Assembly: GCF_012726175.1 (NCBI RefSeq) | Contig: NZ_JAASAD010000005.1 | Span: 186,001 to 250,000, forward strand | DNA length: 64,000 nt | Direction of reading: 5' to 3' | Source: Micromonospora sp. HNM0581 | GTDB lineage: Bacteria > Actinomycetota > Actinomycetes > Mycobacteriales > Micromonosporaceae | Part shown: piece after piece, positions 1-9,707 of the stretch | Layout of the letters: each line of letters begins with the position of its first letter | How positions within the stretch are numbered: position 1 is the stretch's first letter | Made by a program: the position numbers and the translations under genes | The notes under the pieces: model-generated | Database searches by the model: none | Told to the model about the DNA's origin: nothing | The model's input: only the letters and a program-made list of their open reading frames with translations

Positions 1-297
1 GACGCCGGCCAGCAGCCCGAGCAGCGTACGGGGTAGGCGGAGTTGCCGGACCACCACGTGTTCGGTGGCGTTGTGGTGGGTCAGGGCCTGCCACACGTCG
101 GTGACGGGGATGGGTTTCGCGCCGACGGCGATGCTGACCACCGCGACAGTGAGCAGGGCGAGCGCGGCGGCCAGGAGGCCGCTGGCGCGTAGGGCTGTCC
201 GGTGGTGCGTGGTTGCCTTCGCGTCGTGCGGCGTGACACGTTGTGGCGTATCGATGACGGACAGGGCGGACTCCAGTGTGGTGCGAAACGCCGTCAG
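1..297 (-). CDS. FecCD-family siderophore ABC transporter permease, N-terminal part (cut by window edge)
   Basis: Read on the minus strand, the frame encodes a hydrophobic first helix followed by VGAKPIPVTDVWQAL and VVVRQLRLPRTLLGLLAGV. These are the hallmark N-terminal blocks of FecCD/BtuC permeases, which carry ferric siderophores across the inner membrane. The rest lies beyond position 1. No ATG, GTG or TTG exists in frame between the hydrophobic segment and the upstream stop at 334-336; CTG at 295-297 is the only conventional-looking choice, so the start is uncertain. The gene diverges from the binding-protein gene at 394 across an iron box and is probably co-regulated with the desferrioxamine genes. 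Confidence 0.8.
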   Translation of the reverse strand, partial: MTAFRTTLESALSVIDTPQRVTPHDAKATTHHRTALRASGLLAAALALLTVAVVSIAVGAKPIPVTDVWQALTHHNATEHVVVRQLRLPRTLLGLLAGV

Positions 298-333
298 GAC
301 TTGACAGGAGCCGAGTCTAAGCGGGAGGTTAGG

Positions 334-352
334 TTAGGTTAGCCTAACCCCG
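334..352. promoter_or_regulatory. IdeR/DtxR-type iron box
   Basis: TTAGGTTAGCCTAACC is an almost perfect interrupted palindrome matching the DtxR/IdeR consensus (TTAGGTTAG-S-CTAACCTAA) except at its last three bases. A second overlapping TTAGGTTAG half begins at 329. It lies between the divergent permease and binding-protein genes, so iron-loaded repressor bound here would silence uptake, and possibly desABCD by read-through. Confidence 0.85.
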
Positions 353-393
353 GCTGTCCATGGTTTCGTGACCCTGACTGAAAGACAACACGC

Positions 394-1422
394 ATGTCTG
401 ACCACACCTCCGTCCGTCGCCTCTCCCGCCGGGGCCTGCTCGCTGCCGGTGGTGCCGCCATGGCCGCCGTGCTCGTCGGCTGCGGCACCGACGACGACGC
501 CGCGACCAGCACCGAGACCACCTCCGGACCCTGGTCGTTCACCGATGACCGCCCGGAGCAGGTCACCGCCGACGCTCGCCCCGAGCGGGTGGTCGCCTTC
601 ACCGGCTCCGCTGCGGCGCTCGTCGATTTCGGGCTCGGCCGCGAGATCGTCGGCGTGTTCGGCGAGACGAAGAAGGCCGACGGCAGCGCCGACACCCAGG
701 CCGGCGACCTCGATGTGGAGAGTGTGGAGATCCTCGGCAACGTCTGGGGCGAGTTCAGCGTCGAGAAGTACGCCGCCCTGCGCCCGGAGCTGCTCGTCAC
801 CCACATGTACGACCCGGGCGCCTACTGGTACGTGCCCGACGAGAGCCAGGACAAGATCCTGCCGCTGGCACCTGTGGCGACCATCACCACCGCCCGGGTA
901 CCGATGACCAAGCCGATCGAACGGTACGCCCAGCTCGCCGAGTCCCTCGGCGCCGACCTGTCGGCGGCGAAGGTGACCGACGCCAAGGCGCGGTTCGAGG
1001 CAGCCGCCGAGTCGGTACGCCAGGCGGTGGCGGCCAACCCGGGCATCAAGGTGATGGCTGCCTCGGGCAGCCCCGACCTGTTCTACGTCTCCAACCCGAA
1101 GATCAGCACCGACCTGCTGTACTTCGCCGAACTCGGTGTCGACCTCGTCGTGCCGACCAAGCTGGAGGCCGGCGACTACTTCGAGGCACTGAGCTGGGAG
1201 AACGCCGGCAAGTTCCCCGCCGACCTGATCCTGCTGGACAACCGCAGCACCGCTCTGCAACCCACCGACCTGGCCGCCAAGCCCACCTGGAAGGAGCTGC
1301 CCGCCGTGCAGGCCGGTCAGGTCGCACCCTGGGACGCGGTGCCCCGCTTCTCGTACGCCGGGGCGGCTCCGCTGCTGGAGAACCTCGCCCAGGCGATCCG
1401 GGCAGCGAAGAAGCTGACCTGA
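394..1422 (+). CDS. desE: Ferric siderophore-binding lipoprotein (DesE-like)
   Basis: 342 residues. The N-terminus has twin arginines (RRLSRRG, residues 8-14), a hydrophobic stretch and a lipobox ending at Cys30 (VLVGC), so it is a Tat-type lipoprotein signal. The mature part has the FecB/FepB bilobal fold features: PERVVAF near residue 65, an ALRPELLVTHMY block and a C-terminal WENAGKFPADLILLDNR block. In Streptomyces the equivalent desE gene stands directly before the desferrioxamine biosynthesis genes, as here. It should capture ferrioxamine-type siderophores outside the membrane and pass them to the FecCD permease encoded divergently. Expression is probably iron-repressed through the box at 334. 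Confidence 0.88.
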   Translation: MSDHTSVRRLSRRGLLAAGGAAMAAVLVGCGTDDDAATSTETTSGPWSFTDDRPEQVTADARPERVVAFTGSAAALVDFGLGREIVGVFGETKKADGSADTQAGDLDVESVEILGNVWGEFSVEKYAALRPELLVTHMYDPGAYWYVPDESQDKILPLAPVATITTARVPMTKPIERYAQLAESLGADLSAAKVTDAKARFEAAAESVRQAVAANPGIKVMAASGSPDLFYVSNPKISTDLLYFAELGVDLVVPTKLEAGDYFEALSWENAGKFPADLILLDNRSTALQPTDLAAKPTWKELPAVQAGQVAPWDAVPRFSYAGAAPLLENLAQAIRAAKKLT

Positions 1423-1468
1423 CGTCACCGGGCCGGCTGTCGCCCGTCACCACTTAACACCGAGTTCA

Positions 1469-1495
1469 CCCGCCGCCCATTCGTCGTGCGGCGGG
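1469..1495 (+). terminator. Hairpin between desE and desA
   Basis: CCCGCCGC (1469-1476) pairs with GCGGCGGG (1488-1495) around an 11-base loop, with no U-run after it. It may dampen read-through from the iron-regulated promoter or simply protect the 3' end of the desE mRNA. Confidence 0.45.
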
Positions 1496-1541
1496 CTCCG
1501 GCTGCCCGACAACCGAACCGCCGAGCGTGGAGGACACATCC

Positions 1542-3092
1542 ATGACCCTGCCGGTGCACACCACCGAGGCAACGCCGACCCACCCGACGCTGCGGCACAC
1601 ACCCGCCCGGGCGCACCTGCTCAACGACGACACCGTGGAGCAGTACCGCCGGGCGGTGGCTGACGGCACCGATCGGGTGGCCCGTCGGATGGCCGCGGTG
1701 ACCGGACCCTTCACCGGCGTACGCCCGGACGAACTCGCACCCGAGGTGGCGGCGATCGACCTCGACCGGCCACTGGGCGACACCACCGCGGCGCTCGACG
1801 AGTTGGAGGATGTCTACCTGCGCGACGCCGTGTGGTTCCACCACCCCCGCTACCTGGCCCACCTCAACTGCCCGGTGGTGATTCCGGCGCTGCTCGGCGA
1901 GGCGGTCCTCAGCGCCGTCAACTCCTCGATGGACACCTGGGACCAGAGCGCCGGGGGTACCCTCATCGAACGTCGACTCATCGAGTGGACCGCCGACCGG
2001 ATCGGTCTCGGACCGGCCGCCGACGGGGTGTTCACCAGCGGTGGCACCCAGTCGAACCTGCACGCCCTGCTGTTGGCCCGCGAGGAGGCCCTGACCGCCG
2101 CGACCCCGGCCGACCGGCGGATCCTGCTACCCCAGTTGCGGATCATCGCCTCGGCGGCTGGCCACTTCAGCGTCCAGAAGGCCGCCAAACTACTCGGCTT
2201 GGCCCCGGAGGCGGTCGTGGTGGTGGAGACCGGCCCGGACCGGCGGATGCGTCCCGGTGCGGTCCGGCACGAGATCGCCCGCTGCCGGCGCGCCGGCCTG
2301 ACCGTGATGGCGGTGGTGGCCACCGCCGGCACCACCGACTTCGGCACCATCGATCCGCTCGACGAGATCGCAGAGGTGTGCGCCACTTCCGGGACGTGGC
2401 TGCACGTGGACGCCGCGTACGGGTGCGGGCTGCTGGTCTCGCCCACCCGCCGGCACCTGCTCGACGGCATCGAACGTGCCGACTCGGTGACCGTGGACTA
2501 TCACAAGTCCTTCTTTCAGCCGGTCAGTTCCAGTGCGTTGCTGGTCCGGCAACGCAGTACGCTGCGGCACGCCACCTGGCACGCCGACTACCTCAACCCG
2601 GCCCGGATGGTGGCCCAGCGCATCCCCAACCAGGTCGACAAGAGCCTGCAGACCACCCGGCGTTTCGACGCGCTGAAGCTCTGGATGACGTTGCGGGTGA
2701 TGGGGCCCGACGCTGTCGGTGAACTCTTCGACGAGGTCTGCGACCGGGCTGCGCAGGCGTGGGAGCTGGTTGCCGCCGACCCGCGGTTCGAGGTGCTCAC
2801 CCGGTCGCAACTGAGCACGGTGGTGTTCCGCTGGAGACCGACCGGACCAGGTCGGGAGCTGGCCGACGCCGCCAACCTGCGCGCTCGGGAAGCCCTTGCC
2901 GCCTCCGGCCTCGCCGTGGTCGCCGGCACCAGGGTCGACGGCCGGCAGTACCTCAAGTTCACGGTGCTCAATCCGGCGACCTCCACCGCCGACGTCGCGT
3001 ACGTGCTGGACCTGATCGCCGAGCACGCCGGCCGTCACGTCCACGAGCACACCGGCTCGCCTGCCGCCGATCTGACCTGCCCGGTCGGCTGA
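1542..3092 (+). CDS. desA: PLP-dependent lysine decarboxylase, desferrioxamine biosynthesis
   Basis: Group II pyridoxal-phosphate decarboxylase, 516 residues from the ATG at 1542, chosen because GGAGG at 1529-1533 sits just before it (an in-frame GTG at 1527 lacks this). HVDAAYGCG holds the aspartate that contacts the PLP nitrogen, and DYHKSFFQP carries the Schiff-base lysine near residue 322. The family also includes diaminobutyrate and aromatic amino acid decarboxylases. Its place at the head of a monooxygenase, acyltransferase and NIS-synthetase operon makes lysine to cadaverine the likely first step of desferrioxamine-type hydroxamate synthesis. Confidence 0.9.
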   Translation: MTLPVHTTEATPTHPTLRHTPARAHLLNDDTVEQYRRAVADGTDRVARRMAAVTGPFTGVRPDELAPEVAAIDLDRPLGDTTAALDELEDVYLRDAVWFHHPRYLAHLNCPVVIPALLGEAVLSAVNSSMDTWDQSAGGTLIERRLIEWTADRIGLGPAADGVFTSGGTQSNLHALLLAREEALTAATPADRRILLPQLRIIASAAGHFSVQKAAKLLGLAPEAVVVVETGPDRRMRPGAVRHEIARCRRAGLTVMAVVATAGTTDFGTIDPLDEIAEVCATSGTWLHVDAAYGCGLLVSPTRRHLLDGIERADSVTVDYHKSFFQPVSSSALLVRQRSTLRHATWHADYLNPARMVAQRIPNQVDKSLQTTRRFDALKLWMTLRVMGPDAVGELFDEVCDRAAQAWELVAADPRFEVLTRSQLSTVVFRWRPTGPGRELADAANLRAREALAASGLAVVAGTRVDGRQYLKFTVLNPATSTADVAYVLDLIAEHAGRHVHEHTGSPAADLTCPVG

Positions 3093-3127
3093 CGATGCCA
3101 CCTGACAACCCGAGCCTGGAGGGCCGG

Positions 3128-4408
3128 ATGGAGAGCTACGACGTCATCGGGATCGGCCTCGGGCCGTACAACCTCGGTCTGGCCTGCCTGACCGCGCCCA
3201 TCGCCGAACTCGATGGACTTTTCCTGGAAGCCCGCGACGACGTTTCCTGGCATCCCGGGATGCTGCTGGAGTCGTCCCGGTTGCAGACACCGTTCCTGGC
3301 CGACCTGGTCACCCTCGCCGACCCCACCTCGCCCTTCTCGTTCCTCAGCTACCTCAAGGAGATCGGCCGGCTCTACCCGTTCTACATTCGGGAGAGCTTC
3401 TTCCCGCTGCGGGCCGAATACGACGCGTACTGCCGTTGGGCTGCTGCCAAGCTGCCCAACCTGCGCTTCGGTCACCGGGTCACCGCCGTCGAGTACGACC
3501 CGACCGACGACTGGTACGTGGTGACCGCCACCGTCGACGGTGACACCGTCACCCACCGGGCCCGGCACCTGGTGCTCGGCACCGGCACCCCGCCCCACCT
3601 GCCCGCCGCGTGCGCCGACCTGGCGTCCGACGCCGTGCACAACTCGCGGTACCTGGAACACCGCGACGCGCTGAGGACCAAGCGCAGCGTCACCGTCGTC
3701 GGTAGTGGACAGAGCGCTGCCGAGATCTACCACGACCTGCTCGGGGAGATCGGCACCCACGGCTACCAGCTGAACTGGGTGACCCGCTCGCCACGGTTCT
3801 TCCCGCTGGAGTACACGAAGCTCACGCTGGAGATGACCTCACCGGACTACGTGGACTATTTCCACGCGCTGCCCGAGCCCACCCGTTACCGGTTGGAGGC
3901 AGAGCAGAAGGGCCTGTTCAAGGGCATCTCCGCGGATCTGGTGAACGACATCTACGACCTGCTCTACGCCAGCAGCATCGACGGCCCGGTCAACACCCGC
4001 CTGCTGACCAACACCGAGCTGACCGGCGTGACCCACGACGGGGACACCGGTGTGCACACGCTGCGGCTGCGCCACGTCGAGCAGGAACGGGACTTCACCC
4101 TGGACACCGAAGGTCTGGTGCTGGCCACCGGTTACCGGTACGAGGTGCCGACGTTCCTGGAGCCGATCCGGCACCGGCTGCGCTTCGACGACCACGGCCG
4201 GCTCGACGTCGCCCGTAACTACAGCGTCGACACCTCCGGGCGGGGGGTGTTCCTGCAGAACGGCGGCACCCACACCCACAGCATCACCTCACCTGATCTG
4301 GGTATGGGCCCGTACCGCAACAGCTGGATCATCCGGGAACTACTCGGCCGCGAGGCGTACCCGATCGAGAAGTCGATCACTTTTCAGGACTTCGGGGTGG
4401 CGGGGTGA
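3128..4408 (+). CDS. desB: Cadaverine/lysine N-hydroxylase (flavin monooxygenase)
   Basis: 426 residues. ATG at 3128 is preceded by GGAGGG (3118-3123); an in-frame ATG at 3095 is less well placed. Motifs of the IucD/DesB/SidA N-hydroxylating monooxygenases are clear: [12 protein letters not shown] (FAD binding, residues about 8-19), [15 protein letters not shown] (NADPH binding, around residue 190) and the C-terminal [12 protein letters not shown]. It should N-hydroxylate cadaverine made by DesA, using NADPH and O2. It lies 35 bp after desA and overlaps desC by four bases, so the genes are probably translated from one mRNA. Confidence 0.92.
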   Translation: MESYDVIGIGLGPYNLGLACLTAPIAELDGLFLEARDDVSWHPGMLLESSRLQTPFLADLVTLADPTSPFSFLSYLKEIGRLYPFYIRESFFPLRAEYDAYCRWAAAKLPNLRFGHRVTAVEYDPTDDWYVVTATVDGDTVTHRARHLVLGTGTPPHLPAACADLASDAVHNSRYLEHRDALRTKRSVTVVGSGQSAAEIYHDLLGEIGTHGYQLNWVTRSPRFFPLEYTKLTLEMTSPDYVDYFHALPEPTRYRLEAEQKGLFKGISADLVNDIYDLLYASSIDGPVNTRLLTNTELTGVTHDGDTGVHTLRLRHVEQERDFTLDTEGLVLATGYRYEVPTFLEPIRHRLRFDDHGRLDVARNYSVDTSGRGVFLQNGGTHTHSITSPDLGMGPYRNSWIIRELLGREAYPIEKSITFQDFGVAG

Positions 4409-5016
4409 CCGACCCGGTGTTCGTCCGCCACGACCGGCGCCTCGGCGAGTTCGCACTGCGTACGCTCGACGTGGCTGCCGACGCGCCACTGCTGCACCGC
4501 TGGGTGACCCACCCCAAGGCGGCCTTCTGGCTGATGTCTGACGCCGATGTGGAGGCTGTGGTCAGCGAGTACCAGCGCATCGCCGACCATCCGCACCATG
4601 AGGCGTACCTGGGGTTGTGGCGTGGCGAGCCGGCGTTCCTCGCCGAACGGTACGACCCGGCCTACGTCGAACTGGTGGGGCTGCACGACGCCCGACCCGG
4701 TGACGTGGGCATGCATTTCCTCTGCGCCCCCACCGACACGCCGGTGTCCGGCTTCACCGGGGCCGTCATCACCACCGTGATGGCGTGGCTCTTCGCCGAT
4801 CCCACCACGGAACGGGTGGTGGTCGAGCCGGACGTGCGTAACACCGCCGTGCACGGGCTCAACGCACGGGTCGGCTTCGAGGTGGTGGGACCGATCCGTA
4901 AACCGGAGAAGGAGGCCCTGCTGAGCATCTGCACCCGGCAACGGTTCCGAGCCGCCACCGACGCCGGCACCGAGACGTCCACCGAAGCGAAGGAGCACCA
5001 CCGTGACCACGCATGA
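4405..5016 (+). CDS. desC: Siderophore N-acyltransferase (GNAT/AlcB type)
   Basis: 203 residues starting at a GTG that overlaps the desB stop (GTGA). The sequence resembles the acetyltransferase domain of RhbD/IucB/Alc[15 protein letters not shown] near the start, [23 protein letters not shown] in the middle, and [22 protein letters not shown] followed by GPI toward the end, the usual acyl-CoA-binding and catalytic part. It should acylate N-hydroxycadaverine with acetyl- or succinyl-CoA to give the hydroxamate units joined by DesD. Its 3' end overlaps desD by 14 bp. Confidence 0.9.
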   Translation: MTDPVFVRHDRRLGEFALRTLDVAADAPLLHRWVTHPKAAFWLMSDADVEAVVSEYQRIADHPHHEAYLGLWRGEPAFLAERYDPAYVELVGLHDARPGDVGMHFLCAPTDTPVSGFTGAVITTVMAWLFADPTTERVVVEPDVRNTAVHGLNARVGFEVVGPIRKPEKEALLSICTRQRFRAATDAGTETSTEAKEHHRDHA

Positions 5017-6799
5017 CCCGGTGGCCCATCTGCGCCCGCAGACCTGGGAACGGGCCAACCGACTGCTGGTGCGTAAGGCGCTCGCGGAGTTCACCCACGA
5101 GCGTCTGCTCGTCCCCGAACCGGAGGGTACGGCCGCCGACGCGACGGGGCGCCGCTGGTACACCATCGTTTCCGGCGCTGTCCGCTACCGCTTCGCGGCG
5201 CGGGTGATGACCCTGGAGCACTGGGATGTCGACCCGGCGAGCATCACCCGGCACCGCGACGGCGAGCTGTTGCCACTCGACGCGGTCGATCTCTGTCTCG
5301 ATCTGCGCGACGCGCTCGGACTCACCGACCGGGTCCTACCGGTCTATCTCGAAGAGATCAACTCCACTTTGGCGGGCATCGCGTACAAGCTGGACCGCGC
5401 ACTGCCGAGCGCGGCGAAACTCGTCGACGCCGACTTTCAGACCATCGAGACGTCGATGACGGAGGGACATCCCTGTTTCGTCGCCAACAACGGGCGACTC
5501 GGCTTCGGCACCGACGAGTACCACCGGTATGCCCCCGAGGCGGCCCATCCGGTGCGGCTGATCTGGCTCGCCGCGCACCGCGACCACGCCACCTTCACCT
5601 GCGCCACCGACCTGGACCGGGAGGCGCTGCTGCGCATCGAACTGGGCGAGGCCACCCTCGCCCGGTTCGCCGAGTCGATGGCCGGGCTGGGCCTGGATCT
5701 CGCCGACTACCAGCTGATCCCGGTGCACCCGTGGCAGTGGTGGAACAAGCTGTCGGTCACCTTCGCCGGTGAGGTGGCGCGGCATCGGCTGGTCTGCCTG
5801 GGTGAGGGACCCGACGAGTACCTCGCCCAGCAGTCCATCCGTACCTTCTTCAACGTCAGCCACCCCGAGCGGCACTACGTCAAGACCGCCCTGTCCGTGC
5901 TGAACATGGGCTTCATGCGTGGGTTGTCGGCCGCGTACATGGAGGCGACCCCGGCCATCAACGACTGGCTGGCCGACCTGATCGACGGCGACGACGTGTT
6001 CCGTGCCACCGGGCTGACGATCATCCGGGAGCGGGCGGCCGTCGGCTACCGGCACCGCCAGTACGAGGCCGCCACCGACCGCTACTCTCCGTACCGTAAG
6101 ATGCTCGCCGCGCTGTGGCGGGAAAGCCCGGTGCCGGGTCTCGCGCCGGGCCAGCGACTGGCCACCATGGCGGCGCTGCTGCACGTCGACGCGGACGGCC
6201 GGTCGTTCGCCGCTGAGCTGATCGCCGCCTCCGGGCTGGCTCCGGAGCAGTGGCTACGCCGATACCTGAACGCCTACCTGACTCCGCTGCTGCACGCCTT
6301 CTACGCCTACGACCTGGCGTTCATGCCGCACGGCGAGAACGTCATCCTGGTGTTGCGCGACGGGATCGTCGAGCGGGTGATCTTCAAGGACATCGCCGAG
6401 GAGATCGTGGTGATGAGCGCCGAGGTGCCGCTGCCACCGACGGTCGAACGGATCCGGGCCGACATCCCGGAGGACATGAAGCTACTGTCGATCTTCACGG
6501 ATGTCTTCGACTGCTTCTTCCGTTTCCTCGGCGCGACCCTGGCCGAGCAGGGCGTCATCGGTGAGGAGGAGTTCTGGCGGGCCGTGGCCGACTGCGCCAC
6601 CGAGTACGCCGCCCAGGTTCCCCACCTGGCTGATCGGCTGGCCCGTTACGACCTGTTCGCGCCCGAGTTCGCGCTGTCCTGCCTCAACCGGCTACAGCTG
6701 CGCGACAACCAGCAGATGGTCGATCTGTCCGATCCGTCGGCCGCTCTGCAACTGGTGGGTGCCCTGGCCAACCCGCTCGCCCGGTTCGTACCGTCCTGA
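5003..6799 (+). CDS. desD: NIS siderophore synthetase (IucA/IucC family), desferrioxamine assembly
   Basis: 598 residues, the usual size for DesD. Typical IucA/IucC blocks: EGHPCFVANNGRLGFG (ATP/substrate region), LIPVHPWQWWNKL, SIRTFFNVSHPERHYVKTALSVLNMGFMRGL and the C-terminal FhuF-like domain with AYDLAFMPHGENVILVL and VIFKDIAEEIVV. These enzymes adenylate a carboxylate and condense it with an amine; DesD joins and cyclises succinyl-hydroxycadaverine units. The GTG start at 5003 lies inside desC, and GGAG precedes it. With desA, desB and desC it forms the complete four-gene desferrioxamine pathway, although the exact product (E, B or an analogue) cannot be read from sequence. Confidence 0.93.
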   Translation: MTTHDPVAHLRPQTWERANRLLVRKALAEFTHERLLVPEPEGTAADATGRRWYTIVSGAVRYRFAARVMTLEHWDVDPASITRHRDGELLPLDAVDLCLDLRDALGLTDRVLPVYLEEINSTLAGIAYKLDRALPSAAKLVDADFQTIETSMTEGHPCFVANNGRLGFGTDEYHRYAPEAAHPVRLIWLAAHRDHATFTCATDLDREALLRIELGEATLARFAESMAGLGLDLADYQLIPVHPWQWWNKLSVTFAGEVARHRLVCLGEGPDEYLAQQSIRTFFNVSHPERHYVKTALSVLNMGFMRGLSAAYMEATPAINDWLADLIDGDDVFRATGLTIIRERAAVGYRHRQYEAATDRYSPYRKMLAALWRESPVPGLAPGQRLATMAALLHVDADGRSFAAELIAASGLAPEQWLRRYLNAYLTPLLHAFYAYDLAFMPHGENVILVLRDGIVERVIFKDIAEEIVVMSAEVPLPPTVERIRADIPEDMKLLSIFTDVFDCFFRFLGATLAEQGVIGEEEFWRAVADCATEYAAQVPHLADRLARYDLFAPEFALSCLNRLQLRDNQQMVDLSDPSAALQLVGALANPLARFVPS

Positions 6800-6931
6800 C
6801 CTGCGGCGGCTGCGGTCCGGACCGTGCCGGTGTGCCTCCGCTGGCAGTTCGCTACGCCGGCTGGAACCGTGGCCGCGGCTACGGCCCGGTGCCGGTTACC
6901 GGGATGGTGGGGCCGCTATACGCTCGTCGGC

Positions 6932-8635
6932 GTGGAGGTCGCGGAGGCTGGGCCACCAGTCCAGCCGGATCCGGAACAGCGCCGCTTCGTCATCTGCGGC
7001 GACGACAGTCTGGCCTACCGGCTCGCCGACGAACTGACGAACCGGCACTCGGGCCAGGTCACCGTCATCCTTCGGTCGCGGACATCCCGCTACGGCCGTC
7101 GGATCGCCCGGCTGCCCGGCGTACGGATCATCCTGGCGGAGCGTCCGGACGTCGACGCCTACCAGGCGGCCCAGGTGGGGTCGGCCGACGCGCTGGCCCT
7201 GGTAGACCGCAACGACGTGGCCAACATCGAGGCCGCTTTGCAGGCCCACGATCTGCATCCGACGCTGCGGATCGTGGTGCGGATGTTCAACACCAGCCTG
7301 AGTCAGGGGCTCAACCAGCTGCCTTACTGCACCGTTCTGTCCGACGGGGCGTTGGCCGCGCCGGCGTTCGTCTCGGCGGCCGTCGGCCAGGCGACTCCCC
7401 GACATGGCCTCCGTGACGGCACCATGTTCGTCGCGGGTCGTCACGAGGTGCGCGAGGACGAGGTGGTCTGCGGTCTGGCGATCACCGGGTACGGCGAGGA
7501 GCCGGAGGTGCTGCCGGCGCAGCAACAGGCCGCTGACCTGGTGCTCGCCGCGGTGGCGCCCTGGCGGCCGGAGGCGTCCCGCCGCCGTCCGATGAGTCAC
7601 GGCTATCCGCTGGGAACGATCGCGGGGCGGGTCTGGCGGCGGATCCGCCTTGTCCTCGGCATCTTCTCCGGTCTCCTGCTGGGTGCGGCGGCCGTGCTCG
7701 CGCTGAGCCGGCCGGGCACCACCTGGTCGCAGGCGTTCTTCGATGCGGTTCTCGCCACCCTGGGAGGTGCCGATGTCGAGCCGACCGCCACCGGAGTGGA
7801 GAAGGCCACTCTGGTGGTCCTCACCGTCGCCAGCATCGCCCTGATTCCGTTCCTCACCGGTGCGGTGGTGGACGCTGTCATCAAGGTACGACTGGAGGTG
7901 GCGGACGGCTCACTACCGAGGCGGGCCAGCGGGCACGTCGTCGTGGTCGGTCTGGGCGGGGTCGGCAGTCACGTGGTCGAGGGCCTGCACGGGCTCGGGG
8001 TCGACGTGATCGCTATCGACCGGTCCTCGGAGGCGCGTGGTGTGTCAGCGGTACGGGAACTGCGAATCCCGTTGATCATCGGGGATGCGAGTCGTCGGGA
8101 GACGTTGCTCGCCGCCTCGCTGCCGACCAGCCGGGCTCTGGTCGTGCTCACCTCGGACGACGTGACCAATCTGGAGACCGCGTTGGTGGGCCGTGCCGTC
8201 CGCGCGGACCTGCGGGTGGTGTTGCGGCTGTTCGACGGTGACTTCGCCGACCAGGTGCAGCGGGCCTTCGATCTGACCATCTCCCGCAGCGTCAGCTACC
8301 TCGCTGTTCCGTTCTTCGCAGCCCGGATGCTCGGTCACGAGTTGGAGGCGATTCCGGTGGCGCGGCGGGTGTTGTTGGTCGCTGAGACGACGATCGGGGA
8401 GCGTTCGATACTGTCCCGGTTGACCGCCGGTGACCTACGCCGGCCGGGCGAGGCATGGCTGTTGCGGTTGACCAACCGGGTCGGCAGTCAGCTGCCGGCC
8501 ACTGTCGCGGACGGGCGGCGGCTGCGTCCTGGTGAGAAGGTCACGGTGGTGGCGACCCGGGCCGGGCTGGCCCGGCTGATGGCGGAGGCGGCGGCCCGTC
8601 CCGACGCGCTGCGGCATATCGTGCCGCACGAATGA
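6932..8635 (+). CDS. Membrane channel-like protein with two RCK/TrkA-N domains
   Basis: About 567 residues from GTG 6932 (upstream in-frame starts back to 6824 are possible). An N-terminal Rossmann-type RCK_N domain (RFVICGDDSLAYRLADEL) is followed by a two-helix pore module at about residues 235-315, then a second RCK_N (HVVVVGLGGVGSHVVEGL) and a C-terminal regulatory part. This domain order recalls ligand-gated K+ channels and CASTOR/Pollux-type actinobacterial proteins. The pore loop reads AVLATLGGADVEP instead of a TVGYGD-like filter, so potassium selectivity cannot be assumed. It follows desD by 130 bp with no obvious functional link. Confidence 0.75.
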   Translation: MEVAEAGPPVQPDPEQRRFVICGDDSLAYRLADELTNRHSGQVTVILRSRTSRYGRRIARLPGVRIILAERPDVDAYQAAQVGSADALALVDRNDVANIEAALQAHDLHPTLRIVVRMFNTSLSQGLNQLPYCTVLSDGALAAPAFVSAAVGQATPRHGLRDGTMFVAGRHEVREDEVVCGLAITGYGEEPEVLPAQQQAADLVLAAVAPWRPEASRRRPMSHGYPLGTIAGRVWRRIRLVLGIFSGLLLGAAAVLALSRPGTTWSQAFFDAVLATLGGADVEPTATGVEKATLVVLTVASIALIPFLTGAVVDAVIKVRLEVADGSLPRRASGHVVVVGLGGVGSHVVEGLHGLGVDVIAIDRSSEARGVSAVRELRIPLIIGDASRRETLLAASLPTSRALVVLTSDDVTNLETALVGRAVRADLRVVLRLFDGDFADQVQRAFDLTISRSVSYLAVPFFAARMLGHELEAIPVARRVLLVAETTIGERSILSRLTAGDLRRPGEAWLLRLTNRVGSQLPATVADGRRLRPGEKVTVVATRAGLARLMAEAAARPDALRHIVPHE

Positions 8636-8677
8636 CGAGCGCTGCCGGCGAGTAGCGACGTGCCGCATCCTTTCGCG

Positions 8678-9643
8678 CTACGAATCACATCGCTGTGAGC
8701 CGTAGCGTGCGACGAGCGTGTCGCCGATCGCGGCCAGCTGGGTTCGCACCTCGGGCGGGTCGGTGACCTCGAGGTAGTCGACGAGCCCGGCAAGCTCGCC
8801 CGCGAGTTTGCGTGCGTCGTTGCCGCGGATGACGACCTCGATCCGGCCGTCGCTCGCGGATCCCCCCACTTCGAGTCGAGCGCCGAACCCCAGCCGGAGT
8901 ACACCGATCCTGTGGGGCGCACAGAGGGCACGAGCCTCAAGGGGTGTTCGTTTGCGTTCGACCTCGTCGGCGATCTCGCGCCAGCTCTGGGCGAGGTCGA
9001 AGTCGTCGAGCCGGTGCACGGGCTCGGTGGTCGGGTCGACGGACGACACGCGGTCGATGCGGAAGGTCCGCCGGCCGGTTTCGGTGTTGGCGACGAGGTA
9101 CCACGACGGGCCCTTGGCGACGATGCCGAGCGGGTGGACGGTCCGCTCGGTTTCGGTGCGTTCACGGTCGACGTAGCCGAGGCGGACCTGGACGCCGCGG
9201 ATCACCGCGTCCTGGAGTTGGTCGAGGAAGCAGGGCAGTCGGGGCTCGACGCGGCTCGATCCCCACCGTTGCGGGTCCATGACGAGCGACGACGCTGCCG
9301 CCTCGGCCTGCGCCCGGAACGGCTCCGGCAGGGCGTGGACGAGCTTGCGTAGCGCCGCTTTGACGGCCGGAGTGACAGACGAGGCCGGGCCGGCGGCCAG
9401 GAACAGGGCGCGGGCCTCACCGGCGGTCAACCCGGACAGGTCGGTACGGGCGCCGCCGACGAGTCGCCAGCCGCCACCTCGGCCCTGCACGGAGTAGACC
9501 GGCACACCGGCCGTTCCCAGGGCGTCCAGGTCGCGGCGGGCGGTGCGCTCGGAGATCTCCAGCTCCCGAGCGACCTCCGGTGCGGTCACCTGTCCACGGT
9601 GTTGCAGTAGAAGGAGGATGGCCATCAGCCGGTCGGCTCGCAC
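8678..9643 (-). CDS. HTH/WYL-domain transcriptional regulator
   Basis: 321 residues. The N-terminus is a DeoR-like winged helix (RLMAILLLLQHRGQVTAPEVARELEISERTARRDLDAL). A WYL domain follows, with GPSWYLVANTETGRRTFRIDRV around residues 170-190, the ligand-sensing fold that binds nucleic acid or nucleotide signals in several regulators. A C-terminal WCX-like part (RIEVVIRGNDARKLAGEL) completes the usual architecture. It diverges from the hydrolase gene at 9708, 64 bp away, which makes that gene a likely target. Confidence 0.88.
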   Translation of the reverse strand: MRADRLMAILLLLQHRGQVTAPEVARELEISERTARRDLDALGTAGVPVYSVQGRGGGWRLVGGARTDLSGLTAGEARALFLAAGPASSVTPAVKAALRKLVHALPEPFRAQAEAAASSLVMDPQRWGSSRVEPRLPCFLDQLQDAVIRGVQVRLGYVDRERTETERTVHPLGIVAKGPSWYLVANTETGRRTFRIDRVSSVDPTTEPVHRLDDFDLAQSWREIADEVERKRTPLEARALCAPHRIGVLRLGFGARLEVGGSASDGRIEVVIRGNDARKLAGELAGLVDYLEVTDPPEVRTQLAAIGDTLVARYGSQRCDS

Positions 9644-9707
9644 CCGGACAACACTGCCACGGAAACCCGGTCAGGAGGTGACCGGTATCGGTCGGCAGGA
9701 TGCCGGT

